Origin: Ciona savignyi
Taxonomy: Eukaryota; Chordata; Ascidiacea; Phlebobranchia; Cionidae
Length of the DNA: 64,000 nt
Reading direction: 5' to 3'
Assembly (NCBI GenBank): GCA_000149265.1
Contig: CH003412.1
Location: 4,236,593 to 4,300,592 of the forward strand
Below are positions 27,001-36,000 of this stretch, piece by piece. How positions within the stretch are numbered: position 1 is the stretch's first letter; each line of letters opens with the position of its first letter. A program made the position numbers and the translations under genes. The notes beneath the pieces were generated by a model. The model was given only the letters and a program-made list of their open reading frames with translations. It was not told the origin of the DNA and did not search any database.

Positions 27001-30000
27001 AGGGAATTATAACTTTTGATTTATAATACAAAAAAATAAGTAAAATTAAGATTGTATAGGAAATACATGTTTATCCCTGTAAATGAAAAAATTTAGTGGG
27101 ATTAAAACTCGGGTAACCATTAGATTACCTCCCACCCATCATTAGGTTAAGCTATATATATATGATTGGTACGTTCCTTCAATTTTATTATATTTTTTAA
27201 ACCTTTAATCCTTCAGCTGAAAGGCAACCGATTAATCTACCAAACTTTTTAGTCAGACTATTAAGATACTATTTTCAGTACAATTTATTAGTGTAAGAAG
27301 AATAACAACAAAATTAGCTCTTTATAATGTTCAGGGAAAACAACCAAGATGGAATTTTGTTGATTTCTCTCATTCGTTCATGGTGGTGTTCCGCATACAG
27401 TGCGGGGAATGGGTGGAGAACATGTTCAACTGCATCAACGTGGCTTCGCCGGGAGTCTGCATCCCTCTCTTTATACTTGTTTACATCATTGGAAATCTTG
27501 TTGTAAGTTGTTGTGCTTAAGGTATTTGTTAAAAGAGCTACTTTTAAATCCGATAAACCCTTGCTAAGAAGTTTTTACTGATACTGTTGTTTCAGGATAG
27601 GGTCTGTAAAGTTATTAAAGGAACTTGTTTTATTATGTTATATTGTCATATTTCTAACCGTATAATTTTGTACAATTCTTCCTATGTGCCTTGATTTAAG
27701 ATTGAATTTTATTACTAAAATTAATGTGCCCAAATTTTCATGACAATTGATACCAATTCTAAAATACAAGTTCCCTGCAGTCATGTAGACATTTCAAATT
27801 TTAACCAATTGTGGAAACTCTTACTATTCCATAGAAAATCATCACATAAAAGTTTTTAGCTGTTTAAACTGATGTGTTTGCTCCATTCTAGATTCTCAAC
27901 CTGTTCTTGGCCCTGTTGCTCAATTCATTCAGTGGAGATGTGTTGCAGCAGACCACAAGTAAAAACAGCAGCATATCAGAGGCATTCCGGCGCTTTGCAG
28001 TGTGGGCTCGAAGGCAGAGAATTAAAATCCAAAACATCCCTTTCAATGTAATCACTTAGGATAGGATTTTCATGTTTATCCATGTGAATAGACAGATGTA
28101 TGAGTATTATTACACACAATCAACCGATTACCTTGTAACCACTTTCAGATTAATAGAAATATTACAGTGTATTGCACTTGATTATGATGTTTGTACTGTT
28201 TCTGGTCCGCCTATAAATCCAATTGATTTAGGTGATGTCTCGTAAGTGCCTTGCACAATGACACAACAGACCAATCTGCCATCTGGTTTTAAAGACCAAC
28301 CTTTTAGATAAAAGCTAATGCACTAACCACCTGAGCTGTGCAGCTGAACACATAGGTAAAAGTTTTTACATCAAATGCATAATTTACCTTTTTATCAGAC
28401 CTTCTGTTGTCAAATGGTGAAGCTCGGTGTAAGAAACACTCCAAAGAATCCGATAAACCCTTTAAAAACCGATGTTAGAAAATCTATGTCACAGCAGACA
28501 GATTGTAGTGTTATAACCAACACAGAAACAACATTCATGAATGCTGCAAATAAAAAGGACAATGACATCATTGCAAATGAATGTGCAGGTAATTTAATAT
28601 AAAATTAATACATTTTTTAAAAGTTCTTTGCTTAGTGTATGTTATCCAACACAACAACCATTAAGTAGTGGTGTTGTGGAAGCAGTTTGCAGTTTTATAT
28701 TACTTACTCAATAATATGTTTAACATAGTTACTGCATTGTACAATGTTGTCAGTGATTAATTGTTTTGACACATGAAATTTAGCTACTATTATTTTGTTA
28801 TTGTCAATCTTTAACCTAACTTAGTTTAACTTATCATTCGAAATTTAAATTACAACTACGTGTAATGCATTTTAGATGAAGTCGAACCATTGGTACCACC
28901 AGTAAAAGTTCCCACATTGAACGGGAATGCTAACCATGAGGACCAACCAAATCTTAGTCATGCGAATAACCATTGTTGCGATGAGTTAAAAGTTAAACCA
29001 ACATCAAGGTCCGAGCAAGAACCTCCAAAAGAACAAAAGCTGAAAGTTAGACATCGAAGTAGACAACTGAGCACATGCTCAAGCTTGCAAAGTGATTCAA
29101 CCATGTCAAAACTAAGAACAAGCCGCACCACCTCCTTGGACAGTAGACCTGAATCACGAAGGGCACATCAGAAATCGCGAGTATCTGAAACAAATTCAGT
29201 CCCAGTGTCACCAGAGCACACCGTTGGAAGGTCACGTCTGGCTTCCATCAAAGCAAGGGAACGGTACAGGGGAATGTGTAGCAGTGGAGGTGAAACTTCT
29301 ACGGGAGAAAGAGATTGTATGTTGGATCGAAAAAGCCCAAACGGAATTTCCAATAAAAGCATTGTATGTCTTTAAAAGTTTTGTGCTTTTAAACTATTGT
29401 ACAAAATATGTATTTAAAGCAGTCTTAAGTAAACTAGCTTTATTATCATCAGCATATCAAATAGAAAAAGATTATGCATATTTTTATATAGTCTAAAATT
29501 GATATTTGCAGAATCAAGATAATAGAAATGATGAAGAAATTGCTTCAAACAAAGAACAAACAGAAGAAGTTGAAAATAAAAAAGAAAAGGTTTAGTATAA
29601 TTTTTATCTATGGACCCTTTTAGGCATTGACTAAGCAGGATTATAATTTTCACTGCTTGTTTTTAACGAATTGTACTAAGCTTTTGAACAGAAGAGTTCT
29701 ATGGCATTGAAAGTGATTTTTTTTTATAAAACTTTCTAGTTGCACAGTAACCATTAAAGTCTCACAAAAATATTTCATGATTAAATATTAATACAGTAGG
29801 AAGATTAGAAACCCCAAACAACATTTTTATTGGATAACTAACTATTTGGTAAATGTGTGTTCCAAATAGCTCAAGACTTGTTTCGGATAATCAAATGTTA
29901 TAACTATTTGAGCTAATTAAGATTTATGGTTTACTTTTTGGCCTAATTTTGTTTATATTTTCCAGGTTAAAGTGCAGCCTTGTTTTTCATGCTGGAAAAG

Positions 30001-33000
30001 CGAGCCTACCAGTGGCCCTTGGTTTGAGATAAGGCGTTTCGTGAACAAGATAATCATACATAAATACTTTGAAAACTTTGTCATTTTTTGTATTCTCATC
30101 AGCACTGTGACTTTGGTAAATATCTTTGATTTATTTTAAAATCGTAAAACGAAATTTAAAATATTACCACTATTCAGGCAATGGAGGATATTCACATTGA
30201 CAAGCGACCTGCTATGAAAAGAGTTGTTCAGATTGTTGATATATTTTGCTGCATTTTCTTCACAATTGAAATGCTAATGAAATGGATTGGGAAGGGACTT
30301 AAGTCATACTTTACCAACCCATGGTGCTGCTTGGATTTCTTCATTGTTATTGTAAGTTGGTTAAAATTCTTAATACAAAATCTATCTGTGTATTTGTCCC
30401 ACCTGGCACCAAATATTGTGTAACCATGGTTTAATAGGTAAGTAAGGCTGCCACAAGTTATAGGTTCTTTCCAAAAATGACTACTACACCCTACAGTTGG
30501 ACTATTAGATGCACTTAATGGGTATTGCTTTAATCTATTAGATTCAAATTAGTCTTTGTACTGTTTACATTTGATGAAAGTACCGAACATAGTAAAATAC
30601 CTAACACCGCATGGGCATGGACGTTTAGTTTTGATCCTACAACATTCTAAGTGATTCCTCAGCAAGCTTTCACTAAGCAAGATTTGTAACTTTATATTTT
30701 CCTTAGTTCTCTATTTAGTAACATATCAGTGTGCTTAGTTGGAAGTTGTTTTTACAATGCAGAAGTACATTCCTAAATGCTTTATTGAAACAAAAATTCT
30801 TATTCTAGTTTTACATTTTTGCTAAGATAGCCCCTTTGTTTCAGGTTTCCATCATAAACCTCAGCTTAGTTGCAAACCAGCGCAGTGACTTCAGCGCGCT
30901 TCGAGCTTTACGTACATTTCGAGCTCTGCGTCCACTTCGAGCCCTGTCCAGGTTCCAAGGAATGAAGGTAATCGGTGGTGATTGATGTTACTTGGATTCA
31001 CAGTTCAATGAACATAAGTAGTTGGTAATTCTGCGCCAAACATGAAAAACGAATGTAATTTATCTTATTTTCTTCTTCCTGCTCTCATTAGCAATAGATG
31101 TTTAGAATATATATTACTATATGGAACCTTAATTATCATGTAATATGGTGCTCACTTATTTGATCTATGTTAAAACTCAGATGTCATACTGGTTTTACCT
31201 TAAACAATTAAAAATTATTTGTGAAATCCAAAATATTTTGTCAGGTTTTCCTTAACATAAGTTACTTTGTGCAGATAGTAGTGGATGCTTTAGTACGCGC
31301 CGTGCCTTCAATAACCCAAGTTTTCGTCATTTGCATGATATTCTGGCTTATATTCAGGTAAGCCATGCATACCATGCTTAAATCAAAATTTGAAATGGAC
31401 AAATTAACTTGCACAGATTTAAATATATTTTCTATATCTTTAACAGTATCCTTGGAGTTAACATATTTGGGGGGCGTTTTGGTCGCTGTGTCTCCTTGTT
31501 GAGCGGTGATATCATGCCTAATCCACTTCTTGAGTTGGGTGACATGAATAATTCCATCTATGACACCTGCTATCCAAATAACACACTACTGTTGGAATAC
31601 CTCAATCAAGTCAAAACAGCAAAAGATGTTTCACCATTAGAAGTACTGCCAATTATTCGGAATAAAAATGAGTGCGACCTTTGCGCAAATATGTAAGTGG
31701 CTGAACAATATGACACAAGTACATATGAAAATTTTATTTTTTTAACATCATTATCTTATAAACTACTCAGCAATTTAAACAGAAGTGGTTTTTTGAGTTT
31801 ATAGAAGCACATTTCCTGACTTATAATCGAGATTACTTAACCCTCTAAATATTACATTTAAAACACATTGCAATATGTCCGGCCCGTTGGTCTAACGGTT
31901 AAGTGCCTCGCCTTTCAATCAAAAGGTTGCAGGTGCGAAACTGGTCGCTAGCTAGTCGGTTGTGTCCTTGGGCAAGGCACTTTACGGACATTGCCTGAAC
32001 CCAGCGGATTAATGGGTTCTACCAAATTGAAGGAACGTGTCTATCATATACAACACACTGCAATAGCTCCTGTAACCCGACAATGGGCGCGAGGTGATCT
32101 GATATTTGCCCGTGTGTTAACCCCCTTGGTTTTCCCATTCACGGGGATAAAGATGAATACCCTATCCTATCCTATCCCAGGCAAACTGATTTACTTTATC
32201 TGAGTTCTAATGCTACCTTTGTTGTTTACCTAAACTTGAATAAAATTAGTTTTTTGATCACATCTTGTTTAAATTTCTCTAGGATGAATACAACATTGAT
32301 CAACTGGCAGATTCCAAATGTTAACTTTGATAGTGCTCCGCGTGGTCTTCTTGCCCTGCTGCAGGTATGGATAAGTGTTTAAATGTTTTCTCTTACTTGT
32401 CAAGTTATTACAAAGATAGCTTAATGCTTAGTTGTGAGACTTATGTGTGCTGGTTCATAACACATAAACTTTACATTTGTCAGATCGCGACCTTCACAGG
32501 CTGGTTAGAAATCATGGGATCAGCCGTCGACATCACTGGCATTGAGTCTCAACCCCGATACGAAGCTTCCTTCTACAACTATCTCTACTTTTGTGTTTTC
32601 ATCATTTTCGGTGCTTTCTTTTCACTCAATCTTTTCATTGGTGTGATTATCGACAACTTCAACCAACAAAAAATCAAAACAACAGGTCTGTGCAATTGAT
32701 GTGAGAAATTAACATTGTATTTAATATATTTTTCTTGCTTGGTTCGGTAGGGTCTTACATTTTTTAATAACCAAAATGATTTTAAAAAGTGTTTTTTTTT
32801 CAAGTTAAGGAACCAATTTGTTCCATTTTAATACCCATTCTATCCATTTTAATAAAATAAGAAAGGGATTACAAAAGAAAAAAAAGAATTAAGTTATGAC
32901 ACACAACCATTTATTGCACAGGTGGTGAAGATGGTGTATTTTTAACCGATGAACAGAGAAGGTATTACAATGCCATGAAACGCATGGCTTCAAAAACACC

Positions 33001-36000
33001 GAAAAAACCTATTCCCAGACCAAATAGTCGATTCGCAAACAAGGTATTAAAATTAAAAAAATTTATTTCAAGTATTTCAAATGTTATATTTTAAATCTTT
33101 AATTTTATTTTAAATTCCTACAACTGAACTTAATGAATCTTGTTTAATAAAGAATAAAGCATGGGAATTTTAGGAAAAAGTAATTATCAAAATATAAATA
33201 AGGTGAAATTAATCCCTTAACCCGCCATTCTTTTGTTTTATAGATCTACGACATTGTGACTGACCGAAAGTTTGAAATAGCTGTCATGGGGCTGATCATG
33301 CTCAATTTAGTGGTTATGGCTATAGAGCACCATGACATGTCTCCCAAGATGTACAGACTACTCCAAAACTTCAATCTCGGATTTATATGTATGACCATAA
33401 ATTTACATTTAAACATTATGTAGGATAGGATATTCATGTTTATACCCAGGAATAGAAAAATCAAGGGGGTTAACACACAGACAATCGTCAGATTACCTCG
33501 CACCCATCGTCGGGTTACCTGAGCTATTGCAGTGTGTTGTGTATGATTCTACATGTTCCTTCAAATAAGGAGAACCAATTAATCCTTCGGGTTCAGGCAA
33601 TGTCCGTTAAGTGCCTTGCCCAAGGACACAACCAACTAGCTAGTGACCAGTTTCGAACCTGCAATCCTTCGGCTAAAAGGCGATGCACGAAACCACCAGA
33701 CCAACCCATATGTAATGATGATTTTAATGCTAGCAAAGTATAAAGCACTCACATTGATCTACTTTTATTTCACAGGTATTTTCTTGTTGGAAGCAATTTT
33801 GAAACTGATTGGCCTCCGGTTGTACTACTTTACTGTGCCGTGGAATGTGTTTGACATCCTTGTGGTGGTTGTTTCACTCATCGGTGAGTTTTCCTTGGTA
33901 GATAAACAGCAGTTGACTCATTAGTTCTATTGAGCTTAGCTCTGCAATAAAACCTCATGTTTGTTTTATTTTGTCATCTTCATTTTTATTTTTTTCATCT
34001 ATATGCCAATTTATATCATACGTAATGTATTCATCAAAACATGACTGCTATTCAAACAAAAACGCACATCAACACACAAATCAATTGCATGTACATTTGC
34101 CACAGAAAGAGTATGTTAATTTCATATTTCTGTTAGTTTTCATGCACGAGTATATAGCCAGCCTTTTAAATTTGCATGGTTTTGTTAAGAAATAGATGAT
34201 GTGTAGGCTTGTAGTTTGGTGTCAGTGATTAATAGCAATGGTCAACTCATAGCTATAAACTAAGTAATCATATTAAGATGTTGCATATTAAGATGATTTG
34301 TTAGCTTTTTAACTTTAGTACAGTAGATTCTATGTTAGCAAGTAAAATTAAATGGCTTATTCATTATCTGTGGTTAATGATTCTGTGTAATATTTTGTAA
34401 AATTGGTGAGATGTTATAAAAATAGATGACAGTTAATGGAAGATAAAAAAGGGATCTGGAAAAAGGGAACATTTAAAAAAATTCCCACTTTAATTTAAAG
34501 AATATGTGCATGTTAAAGTGAGGCTCAAATAAAACTGTAAAAGGTGTTACTGTAAACTTTGGGTGTATTTTCTGAGTGGCACCACCACACACGTCATGAC
34601 ACATCACCTCACACTTCTTCAAACCCAACCACTTTAGTGAACTGCATCTCTACAGCGAGCGGTCTTCAGGATGTGATGACGCAGTATTTTGTCCAGCCGA
34701 CCATATTTAGGATCATTCGTCTCTTCCGTGTCACCCGGATTCTTCGTCTGATCCGTGAAGCAAAGGTAAATAAATATTTACATATATACCAAGTTTTTTA
34801 ATAGAATATTGTTTTTAACCTGTCGAAATGTAATGTTTTACCATGAATAAGATTTTGCCATCTGTGCGTGTTTGGAAAAGAAAGATGATTTTGTAGCAAC
34901 AATTAAAAAAAACTTGCACCCACAGTCGATGTCACCACTGCTTTTAATGTTCTAAATTATAGTATTAAACCAAATTGTGTTAATCAGCTTGTCCTGAGAC
35001 ACATAGGAAGATGATGGGTCGATGTATGGATGTTTAGCGCTTAATACAAGTCCCCATTAATGGATTCCTAGATACGATTGGTATAGAATGACATTTGAGA
35101 GAAATTCGAGGGTTAAAAGTCTGATCGCATCATCCATGGCCGTTTTGCTGAAGCTATTGCAATGTGTTGAATATGAAACATTTATTTTGGTTTAACTCAT
35201 TAAACTGCTCAGCCAACATCCACCAAGTCTTTGGTCTAATGGTGGTTGTGACCGGTTTCCATCCCACCACCATTTGACTGTCGGTCCAAAACTCTAACAA
35301 TGAGCTAAAGAGCTAAGATCGGCTCTCAAGATTTCATCTGAACAGCTGAGCTATTTGCATAATCATCAGTTTCATTTATCTTTGTCTGTACAGGGGATCA
35401 GAACACTTCTGTTCGCACTGATGATGTCCCTTCCTGCTCTGTTTAACATCGGCAGCCTCCTCTTCCTCCTGATGTTCATTTACGCGATCATTGGGATGTC
35501 CCAGTTTCCTTATATTCAGAAGGTTGCAGGAGTGGATTCTCTTCTCAACTTTGAAACGTTTCCAAATGCTTTCTTGGTTCTTTTTCAGGTACTTTTGTCG
35601 AATCTTTAAAAATTAAAAGTTAGAAACTAACAATTATTTATTCAATGTTCATACAAATTATATAATTAACATTGTAACTTTCTTACTATAAAATAAAGGT
35701 TGGTCTATGTGTTCCATTGGTTAAAAATGGAAGTCGTCTATAGACAAGTTTACGATTCAATATTTTTCCTGGTTATTATATAATATGGTTATAGGTCAAT
35801 CAGTTAGAACATTGGTTATAAGCTGGAACATTTTGGATCAATATCAACTGCTGGCTTAATTAGTAGTGTCTTTGGGCAAGGCATTAGTAGTGGATGAATG
35901 GGGTATGAACTAAAATAGAAGTAAGATCTTCAATATAGACAATGAACTAAAATAGTTTCCAAGTAATAGAATGAGGTAATCGCATATGTGATTGCTACCC

